64,000 nucleotides of DNA from Mesobaculum littorinae (lineage in GTDB: Bacteria > Pseudomonadota > Alphaproteobacteria > Rhodobacterales > Rhodobacteraceae). The DNA lies in NCBI RefSeq assembly GCF_004011175.1, contig NZ_RQXX01000004.1, positions 1-64,000 on the forward strand, given 5' to 3'. Below are positions 43,375 through 52,045 of the stretch, one piece after another (position 1 is the stretch's first letter; each line of letters opens with the position of its first letter). The notes under the pieces are model-generated. The model was given only the letters and a program-made list of their open reading frames with translations. It did not search any database and had not been told where the DNA came from. The translations under genes were made by a program, and so were the position numbers.

Positions 43375-43552
43375 GGAATCGCGGCCTCCCTTTCTTGGAC
43401 TGGCGTCGAAACGACAAGCGCGGCATGCAGGTTCCCCGGAGAGGCGCCCAGAGGCGACCGACCGGTCGCGCAGGGGGGGATACCGGCGCACCCTGAAGGT
43501 CGGGCGCCGATCAGGCCTTGCGTCCCGCCCGCCGGGACGCAACACAAGGGGC

Positions 43553-44440
43553 ATGAGCGGACATCTTCTTTCCTTCGGCCACGGCTATTCGGCCCGGGCG
43601 CTTGCGCAGCGGCTGCGTCCCCGGGGCTGGCACATCACCGCCACCACGCGCAGCGCCGACAAGGCCGCAGATCTGGCCGCGGACGGCATCGCGGCCGTCG
43701 TCATCGACGCGGCCGCACCGACGCCCGAAGGCCGCGGCGCGCTGGAGGCCGCGCTTGCGCGGGCCTCGCACCTTCTGGTCTCGGCCGGGCCGGACGCGGG
43801 CGGCGATCCCCTGTTGCAGGTCTCGCGCGACGCGGTGGCGCGGGCGGCGCCACATCTCGACTGGGCGGGGTATCTTTCGACCACCGGGGTCTACGGCGAT
43901 CACGGCGGCGGCTGGGTGGACGAGGCGACGCCGCTTGCGCCGACCACGCGGCGCGGCGAGATGCGCGTCGCGGCCGAGGCTGACTGGCAGCGCCTCGCGC
44001 AGGACAGCGGGCTGCCCCTGCACATCTTCCGCCTCGCGGGGATCTACGGGCCGGGCCGCGGCCCGTTTGCCAAGGTGCGTGCGGGCACCGCGCGGCGGAT
44101 CGTCAAGCCCGGGCAGGTCTTCAGCCGCATCCATGTCGAAGATATCGCGCAGGTGCTCGACGCCTCGATCGCGCGGCCGGATCCAGGCGCGGTCTACAAC
44201 CTGTGCGACGACGACCCCGCCCCGCCGCAGGACGTCATCGCCCACGCGGCCCGGCTGCTGGGCCTGCCCGTTCCGCCCGAGGTGCCCTTTGACGAGGCCG
44301 AGATGTCCGCGATGGCTCGCAGCTTCTATGCCGAGTCGAAGCGCGTGCGGAACGACAGGATCAAGCATGACCTCGGCGTCCGCCTCGCCTATCCCACCTA
44401 CCGCGAAGGCCTTGCGGCGCTGCGCGACGACGAGGAGTAG
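43553..44440 (+). CDS. NAD(P)-dependent epimerase/reductase family protein (YeeZ-like SDR)
   Basis: A 295-residue extended short-chain-dehydrogenase-fold protein. The N-terminal dinucleotide site reads SFGHGYSARALA, a GxGxxA-like variant typical of YeeZ proteins. YLSTTGVYGDHGGGWVDE carries the serine-threonine region and Tyr, and HIFRLAGIYGPGR and SRIHVEDIAQVL are conserved substrate-domain segments. The usual YxxxK lysine is not apparent in the standard place, again as in YeeZ-like proteins, so catalytic function is uncertain. It is divergent from the small hypothetical gene and convergent with dxs. Confidence 0.82.
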   Translation: MSGHLLSFGHGYSARALAQRLRPRGWHITATTRSADKAADLAADGIAAVVIDAAAPTPEGRGALEAALARASHLLVSAGPDAGGDPLLQVSRDAVARAAPHLDWAGYLSTTGVYGDHGGGWVDEATPLAPTTRRGEMRVAAEADWQRLAQDSGLPLHIFRLAGIYGPGRGPFAKVRAGTARRIVKPGQVFSRIHVEDIAQVLDASIARPDPGAVYNLCDDDPAPPQDVIAHAARLLGLPVPPEVPFDEAEMSAMARSFYAESKRVRNDRIKHDLGVRLAYPTYREGLAALRDDEE

Positions 44441-44506
44441 CGAGGGCAGGCCGTAACGGGGGTGGCGGGCGGATGGCTCCCGCCCCCTCGACCGGCGCTC
44501 AGGCGC

Positions 44507-46435
44507 TCAGGCGCTGCGTTCGATCCGGTCGAGCCCCAGGGTGTCCAGCACCTTGGCCTCGATATCCTCGGCATTCAGGCCCGCGACCGTGTACATGTCG
44601 CGCGGAGAGGCCTGGTCGATAAAGATGTCGGGCAGCACCATCGACCGGAACCGCAGGCCGCTGTCGAAAACGCCTTCCTCGGCCAGAAGCTGGGCGACAT
44701 GGCTGCCGAACCCGCCGATAGCCCCCTCTTCGACCGTGATCAGCACCTCGTGGCGCGCGGCCAGGTCGAGGATCAGGTCGCGGTCGAGCGGCTTGGCAAA
44801 GCGCGCATCGGCCACGGTGGGGGTGATCCCGCGGGCGGCCAGCGCCTCGGACGCCTGCTCGACCTCGGCCAGGCGCGCGCCGAAGGACAGAAGCGCGACC
44901 TTGCTACCCTCCTGCACGATGCGGCCACGCCCGATTTCAAGGGGGGTCCCCCGCTCGGGCAGCTCGACCCCGCGCCCTTCGCCGCGCGGGTAGCGAAAGG
45001 CGATGGGCCCGTCGTCATGCGCCGCGGCGGTGGCCACCATGTGCATCAGCTCGGCCTCGTCCGAGGCAGCCATCACGACGAACCCGGGCAGGTTCGCCAG
45101 AAACGCGGTATCGAAGGCCCCGGCGTGGGTTGCGCCGTCTGCCCCCACGAGGCCCGCACGGTCGATGGCAAAGCGCACCGGCAGACGCTGGATCGCCACG
45201 TCGTGCACGATCTGGTCGTAGCCGCGCTGCAGGAAGGTCGAGTAGATCGCGGCGAAGGGCTTCATTCCCCCGGCCGCCAGCCCCGCGGCGAAGGTCACGC
45301 CGTGCTGTTCGGCGATCCCCACGTCGAAGCAGCGGTCGGGGTGGCGTTCGGCAAAGAGGTTCAGCCCCGTGCCGTCGGGCATCGCGGCCGTGACGGCGAC
45401 CACCCGGTCGTCGGCGGCGGCCTCGGCCAGAAGCCCCTTGGCAAAGACCTTCGTATAGGCCGGCGCGTTCGACTTGGCCTTTTTCTGCGCGCCGGTCACC
45501 ACGTCGAACTTGGACACGCCGTGGCCACGGTCGGCGGCCTCTTCGGCGGGGGCGTAGCCCTTGCCCTTGCGGGTGATCGCATGGATCAGGATCGGCCCCG
45601 TCGCCCTGTCCTTGACGGTACGCAGGATCGGAAGGATCTGGTCCATGTCGTGCCCGTCGATGGGGCCGATATAGGAGAATCCCAGCTCTTCGAAGAGCGT
45701 GCCGCCGACGGTCAGGCTTTTCAGCATCTCCTTGGCGCGCCGCGCGCCCTCCTGGAAGGGGGGCGGCAGGAAGCCGACGGCGCCCTTGGCGACCGCCTTC
45801 AGCTCCTGGAACGGCGCCTCGGAATAAAGCCGCGACAGGTAGGAGGACATGGCGCCCACGGGCGGGGCGATCGACATCTCGTTATCGTTCAGGATCACGA
45901 TCAGCCGCTTGCCCAGGTGGCCCGCGTTGTTCATCGCCTCATAGGCCATGCCGGCGCTGATCGCGCCGTCGCCGATCACCGCGATGGCGTCGCCCAGTGC
46001 CGCATCCTCGGGCCTGCCGCCCAGGTCGCGCGCGACGGCAAAGCCCAGCGCGGCCGAGATCGAGGTCGAGCTGTGGGCGGCGCCGAACGCGTCGTAGACG
46101 CTTTCGGTTCGCTTGGTGAAGCCCGACAGCCCGTCCTTCTGCCGCAGGGTGCGGATCCGGTCGCGGCGGCCGGTCAGGATCTTGTGCGGATAGGTCTGGT
46201 GGCTCACGTCCCAGATCAGCCGGTCGCGGGGGGTGTCGAAGACGGCGTGCAGCGCGACGGTCAGTTCGACCACGCCCAGCCCCGCGCCAAGGTGGCCGCC
46301 CGTTTCGGACACGGCCGAGATCGTTTCGGCGCGCACCTCGTCGGCCAGGCGCCGCAGGTCGCCGTCGCTCATCCGGCGCAGGTCGGCCGGGCTGTGAACG
46401 GTGTCGAGCAGCGGCGTGGTCGGTCGGGTCGTCAT
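44507..46435 (-). CDS. dxs: 1-deoxy-D-xylulose-5-phosphate synthase Dxs
   Basis: Dxs condenses pyruvate and glyceraldehyde 3-phosphate with thiamine diphosphate, the first step of the MEP isoprenoid pathway. The 642-residue protein has the early [17 protein letters not shown] segment, the thiamine diphosphate motif [18 protein letters not shown] ending in NDN (about 149-183), the catalytic region [15 protein letters not shown] with the conserved Glu (about 370), and [15 protein letters not shown]. It is full-length. GAAGGAGG lies before the ATG. The hairpin or operator-like repeat at 46450-46469 is just upstream. ispA lies further upstream on the same strand, as often seen in this group, but here three genes sit between. 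Confidence 0.95.
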   Translation of the reverse strand: MTTRPTTPLLDTVHSPADLRRMSDGDLRRLADEVRAETISAVSETGGHLGAGLGVVELTVALHAVFDTPRDRLIWDVSHQTYPHKILTGRRDRIRTLRQKDGLSGFTKRTESVYDAFGAAHSSTSISAALGFAVARDLGGRPEDAALGDAIAVIGDGAISAGMAYEAMNNAGHLGKRLIVILNDNEMSIAPPVGAMSSYLSRLYSEAPFQELKAVAKGAVGFLPPPFQEGARRAKEMLKSLTVGGTLFEELGFSYIGPIDGHDMDQILPILRTVKDRATGPILIHAITRKGKGYAPAEEAADRGHGVSKFDVVTGAQKKAKSNAPAYTKVFAKGLLAEAAADDRVVAVTAAMPDGTGLNLFAERHPDRCFDVGIAEQHGVTFAAGLAAGGMKPFAAIYSTFLQRGYDQIVHDVAIQRLPVRFAIDRAGLVGADGATHAGAFDTAFLANLPGFVVMAASDEAELMHMVATAAAHDDGPIAFRYPRGEGRGVELPERGTPLEIGRGRIVQEGSKVALLSFGARLAEVEQASEALAARGITPTVADARFAKPLDRDLILDLAARHEVLITVEEGAIGGFGSHVAQLLAEEGVFDSGLRFRSMVLPDIFIDQASPRDMYTVAGLNAEDIEAKVLDTLGLDRIERSA

Positions 46436-46449
46436 GGGCGGGCCTCCTT

Positions 46450-46469
46450 CCCCATAACCCATTATGGGG
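46450..46469 (-). repeat. Perfect inverted repeat in the dxs leader
   Basis: CCCCATAA (46450-46457), a four-base loop CCCA, and TTATGGGG (46462-46469) form a perfect eight-base-pair stem ending about 15 bases before the dxs ATG, right beside its ribosome binding site. It could be an operator or an mRNA hairpin affecting translation or stability. Confidence 0.55.
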
Positions 46470-46689
46470 GTCGCGCCGTGTTATCCAAGGGGCACGATTG
46501 CCGCAACCTTCGCCGCATCCGACCCGCCTGTGCCGTCGCGGCCATCGGCAGGGCGCCTGACCCCCGCAATGCCGGGCGCCGGGATGTTCCACAGATCGCG
46601 GCGCCGGGCATCCCGGACAAAGCCCGCACCGGCGCCCGATGAGGGTAGAGGCGACGACTGCGCGACCGGCGCCGGGACGCGCCCGGGGG

Positions 46690-47130
46690 CTAGTCCTCCG
46701 CGCCGTCGGAGGGTGACACGGGCGCAGATGCCGGAGACACGCGCCGCGGCGGGTGATACCCCATTTGCCGGTCGATCCACGCGATGATCAGAGCGGCGGC
46801 GCGGGCCTGTTCGTCGCCGGTCATCTCGCGCCCCTGCGGGACGCCGTGCCATTTGGCAAGGCAGCCCCGGCAGCAGGTGGCCGTCGCATGCTGCGCGACA
46901 AAGGCGGGATGGCCGCGCATCGGCGTCTGCCGCCCGTCGTTGCGTGGCGCGGCGGGTGCGAGCCGGGAGGCCACGAAGTCCGCCGCGTGGGCCGCAATCA
47001 CCCCGCGCCCCTTGGCATCGGCATAGGCGCGATCCTTGGGGTCCAGCCGGAACCGCGCGCGAAAGGCCGAACGCGCCAACCTTTCGAGCGTCCGTTCGAG
47101 GTCCGCCGCGGGGCTGCCCCCGAAAGTCAC
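46690..47130 (-). CDS. DUF4186 family protein
   Basis: A 146-residue protein of unknown function. It carries the striking conserved core of DUF4186: NDGRQTPMRGHPAFVAQHAT followed by ATCCRGCLAKWHGVPQGREMT, with Cys-Cys-x-x-Cys that may bind a metal. The C-terminus (RRVSPASAPVSP) is a variable tail. The start is a GTG overlapping the stop of the upstream IMPACT-family gene as GTGA, so the two are co-translated. No function has been established that I know of. Confidence 0.83.
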   Translation of the reverse strand: MTFGGSPAADLERTLERLARSAFRARFRLDPKDRAYADAKGRGVIAAHAADFVASRLAPAAPRNDGRQTPMRGHPAFVAQHATATCCRGCLAKWHGVPQGREMTGDEQARAAALIIAWIDRQMGYHPPRRVSPASAPVSPSDGAED

Positions 47131-47534
47131 GGCCGCGCCTCTTCGACGTAAAGCCGCACCGCCTCCTGCACATGGCGGAACCGGTCGCCGCCCAGGTGCT
47201 TGCCGCCGTACCAGCGGGTGACGACGACAAGGTGGTCGGCGACCTCCTCGCGCTCCAGCATCCGCAGGATCACGGCGCCCGCGCCGCTTTCCCCGTCATC
47301 GGACTTGAGCGGCCCCTCCGCCGTCAGCAGGCCCCAGGAGTGATGCGTGGCCTTCGCGAATTTCTTGCGCCGGCAGAGCTCTTTCACGAAGTCGCGCGCC
47401 TCGGCCTCGGACCGGCAGGGCCCGCCGGACACCGCGTAGCGCGACCCGCGGTCGGATATGATGTTGGGCAGGACCAGCATGGAGTGCAGGCCTAGCGCGG
47501 CGCAGGCCGGGGGATCAAGCGGGCACGCGGCCAT
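47127..47534 (-). CDS. IMPACT/YigZ N-terminal domain protein (UPF0029)
   Basis: A 135-residue protein made only of the RWD-partner domain of the IMPACT/YigZ family. The signature is clear: SRYAVSGG, KATHHSWGLL, KSDDGESGAGAVILRMLE, and VVVTRWYGGKHLGGDRF. Members have been linked to translation control in eukaryotes and are uncharacterised in bacteria. The usual C-terminal DUF1949 domain is missing. The start used has AGGG seven bases upstream, overlapping the previous gene's stop; an ATG at 47480 would trim 18 weakly protein-like residues. Confidence 0.78.
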   Translation of the reverse strand: MAACPLDPPACAALGLHSMLVLPNIISDRGSRYAVSGGPCRSEAEARDFVKELCRRKKFAKATHHSWGLLTAEGPLKSDDGESGAGAVILRMLEREEVADHLVVVTRWYGGKHLGGDRFRHVQEAVRLYVEEARP

Positions 47535-47543
47535 GTACGAGCC

Positions 47544-48146
47544 CTAGTCGGACGGCGGGGCCAAACGCTGGAACGTCAGCCCCCGCAGGTCGGGATAGCC
47601 CAGGTTCAGAACCTCGCGGGTCTTGACGCTCGAAATCTGCAGCAGCCACCATGCGCCGCCGTCCAAGACCGCGACGATGGGGAACTGCATCCGGCGCATG
47701 CCGCCGCGCCCCATGAGGTCGATGGGCACCTCGACCTGTGCGAAGACCAGATCGCCACGCCCCGCGCCCGAAGACCCCATCACCGGGTCAGGTTCCGCGC
47801 GCATCACATCGACACCATCGAAGAATTCTTCGAGGTTGCTCCGGTAAAGATCGCGCACCCCCTCGGGCGGACGCTCCGCGCCTTCGCTTCCGGCATCGAG
47901 GTACCCGGGCGGCAGCATGTCTGCGAGGGTGGCGGCATCCTCCTCCTGCCATGCGCGTCCATAGGCCGCCAGCCGCGCGACGAGGGCCGCGCGTTCGGCC
48001 GCGCCCAGATCCCGCGACGTGAAGACGACGCGGGCCTGCCAGTGACGATACCCCTGCCAGCCGGCACCGGCGATCCCCAGCAGCAGCGCAATGACCGCAA
48101 AGGACCGAAGAACCGGCATGCGACTGATCTTTTTCAGCGACATCAT
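47544..48146 (-). CDS. Membrane-anchored hypothetical protein
   Basis: A 200-residue protein with a basic N-terminus and one transmembrane segment (VLRSFAVIALLLGIAGAGWQG), then a periplasmic domain predicted as mixed alpha/beta. The domain begins with helices rich in Ala and Arg that contain GRAWQEEDAATLADMLPPGY, followed by beta-strand-rich sequence ending WWLLQISSVKTREV, which looks like an NTF2/SnoaL-like fold. I do not recognise a named family. A GGGGGG run precedes two adjacent ATGs. It is nine bases from the IMPACT gene and may be co-transcribed with it and DUF4186. Confidence 0.65.
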   Translation of the reverse strand: MMSLKKISRMPVLRSFAVIALLLGIAGAGWQGYRHWQARVVFTSRDLGAAERAALVARLAAYGRAWQEEDAATLADMLPPGYLDAGSEGAERPPEGVRDLYRSNLEEFFDGVDVMRAEPDPVMGSSGAGRGDLVFAQVEVPIDLMGRGGMRRMQFPIVAVLDGGAWWLLQISSVKTREVLNLGYPDLRGLTFQRLAPPSD

Positions 48147-48309
48147 CGGCTTGCCCCCCTTGGCCCCGTGCCTCGGCGCCCGCCTAGCCGCCCGGCGCCC
48201 CGGCCGCAATCGGACCGCGCGGCAGGCAGCGGGGCCTTGCCGAGGACGATCCCCCTTGCCCACCGCCCCGGACCCCGGCAGGTTGAACGCCCATTCAACG
48301 AGGGCGGGC

Positions 48310-49071
48310 ATGCGCGCGACACTGACCGAGCTTTACGACGGCCACAGCGACCGGGCGCACCGGTTCCGCTACGCACTGGTCGCCTTCGACCTCGTGACCA
48401 TCCTCTTCGTGATCCTGGTGTCGTTCTTCGAACGGCGTCCCGTCTTCGACACCATCGGCCTGATCTTCGGGGCGGGGGTACTGGCCGACCTGGTAGCGCG
48501 CGCCTGGATCGCGCCCTCGAAATGGAAGTTCCTCGTCTCGCCCATAACGCTGGCCGACATCGTGGCCACGCTGTCGTTCCTCGCCTCGGCTCTGGTCGAG
48601 GGCCTGGGTTTCCTGCGGGTGCTGCGGACCTTGCGCCTTTTGCACACCTACCAGCTGGTCGAGCGTCTGCGCACCGACCTGCCGCTGTTCCGTCGGCACG
48701 AACAGACCATCGGGGCGACGGTCAACCTCGTGGTCTTCCTCTTCGTGATGACGGGGCTGGTCTATGCGACCGAGCACGGGCGCACCGACGACATCGGCAA
48801 CTATCTCGATGCGCTCTACTTCACCGTCACGGCGCTGACCACGACGGGGTTCGGCGACATCACACTGCCCGGGACGGTCGGGCGCCTGCTGGCGGTGGTC
48901 ATCATGATCTGCGGCGTGACGCTGTTCCTGCGGCTGGCGACGGTGCTGTTCCGCCCCGCGAAGGTCAAGGCGCCCTGCCCCGAATGCGGGCTGCAACTGC
49001 ACGACTCGGACGCCGTGCACTGCAAGCATTGCGGCCATACCGTGCATATCGAAACCGAGGGCACGGTTTAG
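48310..49071 (+). CDS. Voltage-gated-type potassium channel protein with C-terminal zinc ribbon
   Basis: A 253-residue six-helix channel. Helices S1-S3 cover about 22-100, and S4 contains regularly spaced arginines (FLRVLRTLRLL, about 101-111), fewer than in classic Kv channels. The pore loop and selectivity filter are TALTTTGFGD (174-183), a TxGFGD variant usual in bacterial channels. After S6 the protein ends in a short cytoplasmic tail with CPECG (223-227) and CKHCG (238-242), a zinc-ribbon of two CxxC knuckles. A metal-binding tail of this kind may tetramerise or gate the channel. It is transcribed against its neighbours, alone. Confidence 0.85.
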   Translation: MRATLTELYDGHSDRAHRFRYALVAFDLVTILFVILVSFFERRPVFDTIGLIFGAGVLADLVARAWIAPSKWKFLVSPITLADIVATLSFLASALVEGLGFLRVLRTLRLLHTYQLVERLRTDLPLFRRHEQTIGATVNLVVFLFVMTGLVYATEHGRTDDIGNYLDALYFTVTALTTTGFGDITLPGTVGRLLAVVIMICGVTLFLRLATVLFRPAKVKAPCPECGLQLHDSDAVHCKHCGHTVHIETEGTV

Positions 49072-49144
49072 GGCAGACCCCGTGGCACCCGCGCACGCGC
49101 CCGCGGTTCGGCGTCCATCGCCCTAACCCGGCCGTCCGCACCGC

Positions 49145-50017
49145 CTAGCGGTCGCGGGCCACCACGTAAGCGGCGGCTTCGCGCAGGGCGGCGGCGTCTT
49201 CGCCGTAGGGGGCCAGCGCCAGCTGAGCTTCGGCCACCAGTTCGGCGGCGCGATGCTTGGCCGCGTCCAGCCCCAGAAGCGACACGAAGGTCGCCTTGCC
49301 CGCGGCCGCGTCCTTGCCCAGCCGCTTGCCGGCCAGTCCCGCGTCGCCTTCGACATCCAGCACATCGTCGGCGATCTGGAACGCCAGCCCCAACGCCGCG
49401 GCATAGCGTTCAAGCGGCGCGGGATCGGCCCCGGCCATCACCGCTCCGGCGCTTGCCGCCCAGCCGAAGAGGGCACCTGTCTTGCCGGTCTGCAATTCGA
49501 TGATCTCGTCCAGCGTCAGCGGCACGGGCGCGGTTTCCGCCGCGATATCAAGCGCCTGACCCCGCACCATGCCCGCCGCCCCGGCCGCGCGGGCCAGCCG
49601 CCCGACCAGCGCGATCCGCGGCGCGGCCGGCAGATCCATGGCCGACAAAAGCTCGAAGGCGAGGCTTTGCAAAGCGTCCCCGGCAAGAATGGCGGTCGCC
49701 TCGTCCCACTGCACGTGCACCGTGGGGCGACCGCGGCGCAGGTCGTCGTCGTCCATGGCGGGCAGGTCGTCGTGGATCAGTGAATAGGCGTGCAGGGCCT
49801 CGATCGCGGCGGCGGCATCGACGGCGGCGTCCCCCGCCACGCCGTGCAGGCGCGCGCTTTCAAGCACGAGAAAGGCGCGCAGCCCCTTGCCGCCCGCCAG
49901 GGCCCAGCGCATGCCCTGCATCACCGGCAGGTCGCCCAGCGCCGTCAGAGCCGCGTCCAGCCGGACGTGGGCCCGGTGCGCAGCATCGGCAAGCCCGGCC
50001 TCGAACGCAGCGCTCAC
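49145..50017 (-). CDS. ispA: Farnesyl/geranyl diphosphate synthase IspA
   Basis: A 290-residue all-helical prenyltransferase that adds isopentenyl diphosphate to dimethylallyl diphosphate to make C15 (or C10) chains. The first Asp-rich motif is in LIHDDLPAMDDDDLRRG (about 80-95) and the second in FQIADDVLDVEGD (about 213-225). KTGALF is the typical chain-length-region segment. The start is GTG overlapping the xseB stop as GTGA. The order histone deacetylase-xseB-ispA is common in Rhodobacteraceae, usually with dxs next; here dxs is about 2.7 kb further on. Confidence 0.92.
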   Translation of the reverse strand: MSAAFEAGLADAAHRAHVRLDAALTALGDLPVMQGMRWALAGGKGLRAFLVLESARLHGVAGDAAVDAAAAIEALHAYSLIHDDLPAMDDDDLRRGRPTVHVQWDEATAILAGDALQSLAFELLSAMDLPAAPRIALVGRLARAAGAAGMVRGQALDIAAETAPVPLTLDEIIELQTGKTGALFGWAASAGAVMAGADPAPLERYAAALGLAFQIADDVLDVEGDAGLAGKRLGKDAAAGKATFVSLLGLDAAKHRAAELVAEAQLALAPYGEDAAALREAAAYVVARDR

Positions 50018-50277
50018 GGGTCGAGAGGCTCGGTGCCCCGGGGCTGGCCCGCATCGTCGAGCGTGATGCGCGCAACCTTCTCCTCGGCCTCTTTCAGCTT
50101 GGCCTCGCAGCGGGCCTTGAGCTCGGCGCCACGCTCGTAAAGCTTGATCGAATCCTCCAGCGGCACGTCGCCGGATTCAAGCCGGGCGACGACGCCCTCA
50201 AGCTCGCGCATCGCCTCTTCAAAGCTCATCTCGTCCACCGGCCGGGCGGCGGGTTTCGCGGTATCGCTGTCGGTCAT
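50014..50277 (-). CDS. xseB: Exodeoxyribonuclease VII small subunit XseB
   Basis: An 87-residue coiled-coil protein that binds XseA to form exonuclease VII, which degrades single-stranded DNA from both ends. The family motif MSFEEAMRELEGVVARLESGDVPLEDSIKLYERG (split here, residues about 18-51) is plain. Its ATG overlaps the stop of the deacetylase-like gene as ATGA, and its stop overlaps ispA. XseA is not encoded in this window. Confidence 0.95.
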   Translation of the reverse strand: MTDSDTAKPAARPVDEMSFEEAMRELEGVVARLESGDVPLEDSIKLYERGAELKARCEAKLKEAEEKVARITLDDAGQPRGTEPLDP

Positions 50278-51209
50278 GCCCCAAGCTCCATCAGACCCGT
50301 CACATGTGCCGCCACACCGGCGGCCAAGGCTTCCAGATCATACCCGCCTTCGAGTGTCGAGACCACGCGCCCGCCGCAGACCTCGTCCGCGACCTCGCCG
50401 ATGGCCCGTGTCAGCCACGCAAAATCGTCGGTGTTCCAGGTCAATTGCGCCAGCGGATCGCGGGCATCCGCGTCGAAGCCCGCCGACACCAGGATAAGTT
50501 CGGGGGAAAAGTCGCGCACGGCGGGCAGGATCGTGCCCGCCCAGGCCTCGCGCATCTCGTCCCCGCCGGACCCAGGCGCCAGCGACAGGTTCATCACGTT
50601 GCCCGATCCTCCGGTCTCGGACGCCGCGCCGGTACCGGGAAACAGCGGCATCTGGTGCGACGAGCAGAACAGCGCCCGCGGCTCGTCCCACAGCAGGTCC
50701 TGCGTTCCGTTGCCATGGTGCACGTCGAAATCCAGCACCGCGACGCGGGACAGCCCGTGATGGTCCAGCGCCCGCTTTGCCGCGATGGCCACGTTGCCGA
50801 AGAAACAGAACCCCATCGCGGTTTCGCGTTCCGCATGATGACCCGGCGGGCGGCAGCCCACGAAGGCGTTCGCCACCTCGCCCGACAGCACCGCGTCCAC
50901 CGCCGCGGCGCAGCCGCCAACCCCGTGACGCGCGGCGGTGAAACTGCCCGGCGACAGGAACGTATCGGGGTCGAGCTGCGTGACCCCGTGGCCGGGCGAT
51001 TTCGCCTCGATCAGGTCGAGATAGGCCTCGGGGTGACAACGCAGGATCTCTTCGGCCTCGCAGGACGGCGCGCGCCGCCGGTCGAGCGCCGCAAAGGCCG
51101 GGGCCCGCAGCGTTTCGGCCAGCACATAGGCGCGGTCCATCCGTTCGGGGTGGCCCGGCGGCGTGGCGTGATCGAAGCTGGAGGGATGCGAGAAATAGGC
51201 TGTGGTCAT
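50274..51209 (-). CDS. Histone deacetylase family protein (HDAC/acetylpolyamine amidohydrolase-like)
   Basis: A 311-residue arginase-deacetylase-fold enzyme. Active-site features are GHHAERETAMGFCFFGNVAI (tandem His and the catalytic loop), DFDVHHGNGTQD (metal ligands Asp and His), SAGFDADARDPL (third ligand Asp) and a late LEGGYDL. All expected zinc ligands are present, so it should be an active deacetylase of acetyl-lysine, acetyl-polyamine or similar small amides. It leads the xseB-ispA string. Substrate unknown. Confidence 0.9.
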   Translation of the reverse strand: MTTAYFSHPSSFDHATPPGHPERMDRAYVLAETLRAPAFAALDRRRAPSCEAEEILRCHPEAYLDLIEAKSPGHGVTQLDPDTFLSPGSFTAARHGVGGCAAAVDAVLSGEVANAFVGCRPPGHHAERETAMGFCFFGNVAIAAKRALDHHGLSRVAVLDFDVHHGNGTQDLLWDEPRALFCSSHQMPLFPGTGAASETGGSGNVMNLSLAPGSGGDEMREAWAGTILPAVRDFSPELILVSAGFDADARDPLAQLTWNTDDFAWLTRAIGEVADEVCGGRVVSTLEGGYDLEALAAGVAAHVTGLMELGA

Positions 51210-51346
51210 GGACAGTCACAGTAGCGCCCCGCACGAGATCGGCAATCGCCTGCCCTGCAGTACCGCGCCTGCCACCGCCGGACGGGGCGATCCTGCCAGC
51301 TGGACCTTTCGTCCGCGGGCGGGGCCGCCGCGACCGGCAGGCCGCG

Positions 51347-51799
51347 TTACGACTTGTGTTCGGTTGCGGGCCCGGCGCCCTGCACCTTTTCCGCGACGAC
51401 GCCGAAGATCAGGTAGAACGCGATCGCCGCGACCACGACGATCACGCAGGTCCAGAGCGTGCTGACGAAGGGCTGGAAGGCCGAGCCCAGAACGACGCCC
51501 TGGGCCGCGCCGATCCACGCGATGGCGCGCTTCGGCAGGCGCGTCAGCGCCAGAAGGACCAGCGTCACGTTCACGACCAGCACCCCGGCGATCAACAGAA
51601 GCCTGACCCCCTCGGACAGGTCCGTCTGCCAGATCGCCTGTCCCAGCCACAGGCTGGGCAGGAACCACGGCCCCACGATGATCGTCGCCGGGACAAGCGC
51701 GAGCGCCAAGAGGAAGAGACCATAAAGGCCTTCGCCATCCGCCCGGCTCGCGGCCGCCGCCTGTTCGTCAAAGGCCCCGTAGTGATGACTGCCGCGCAT
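51347..51799 (-). CDS. Hypothetical integral membrane protein
   Basis: A 150-residue protein with four predicted transmembrane segments (about 24-45, 61-85, 88-110, 115-138) and short basic or polar ends. I do not recognise a family. GGAGGG precedes the ATG giving MRGSHHYGAFDEQ; an earlier in-frame reading is not membrane-protein-like and lacks a ribosome binding site. Flanking gaps of 137 and 246 bases suggest it is transcribed alone. Confidence 0.62.
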   Translation of the reverse strand: MRGSHHYGAFDEQAAAASRADGEGLYGLFLLALALVPATIIVGPWFLPSLWLGQAIWQTDLSEGVRLLLIAGVLVVNVTLVLLALTRLPKRAIAWIGAAQGVVLGSAFQPFVSTLWTCVIVVVAAIAFYLIFGVVAEKVQGAGPATEHKS

Positions 51800-51995
51800 G
51801 CCGACCCTCCGTCGTTCCACCGCACCGATAGTATCACATGCGGGGGGCACAGGGCAGCGGGGCGGACGCAGGAGGGTGACGCCTGGGGCACGGTCGGCAA
51901 AGAGCCGCCGGAGCGCCCGCCGCACGGGGCCTGCCGATTGCCGGGATCGCGGCGGTCAGGGTTGCGGGCCGGGTTTAACGGGATCGCGATTGCAA

Positions 51996-52014
51996 GGTCC
52001 GGGCGCCCCGGACC
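51996..52014 (-). terminator. Hairpin downstream of petR
   Basis: Perfect eight-base-pair stem GGTCCGGG/CCCGGACC with a CGC loop, 31 bases after the petR stop. Only two U follow on the minus strand, so terminator function is plausible but unproven. Confidence 0.45.
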
Positions 52015-52045
52015 TGTCCGGCCGTCTCTCCCCGAGCCCGCCGCG

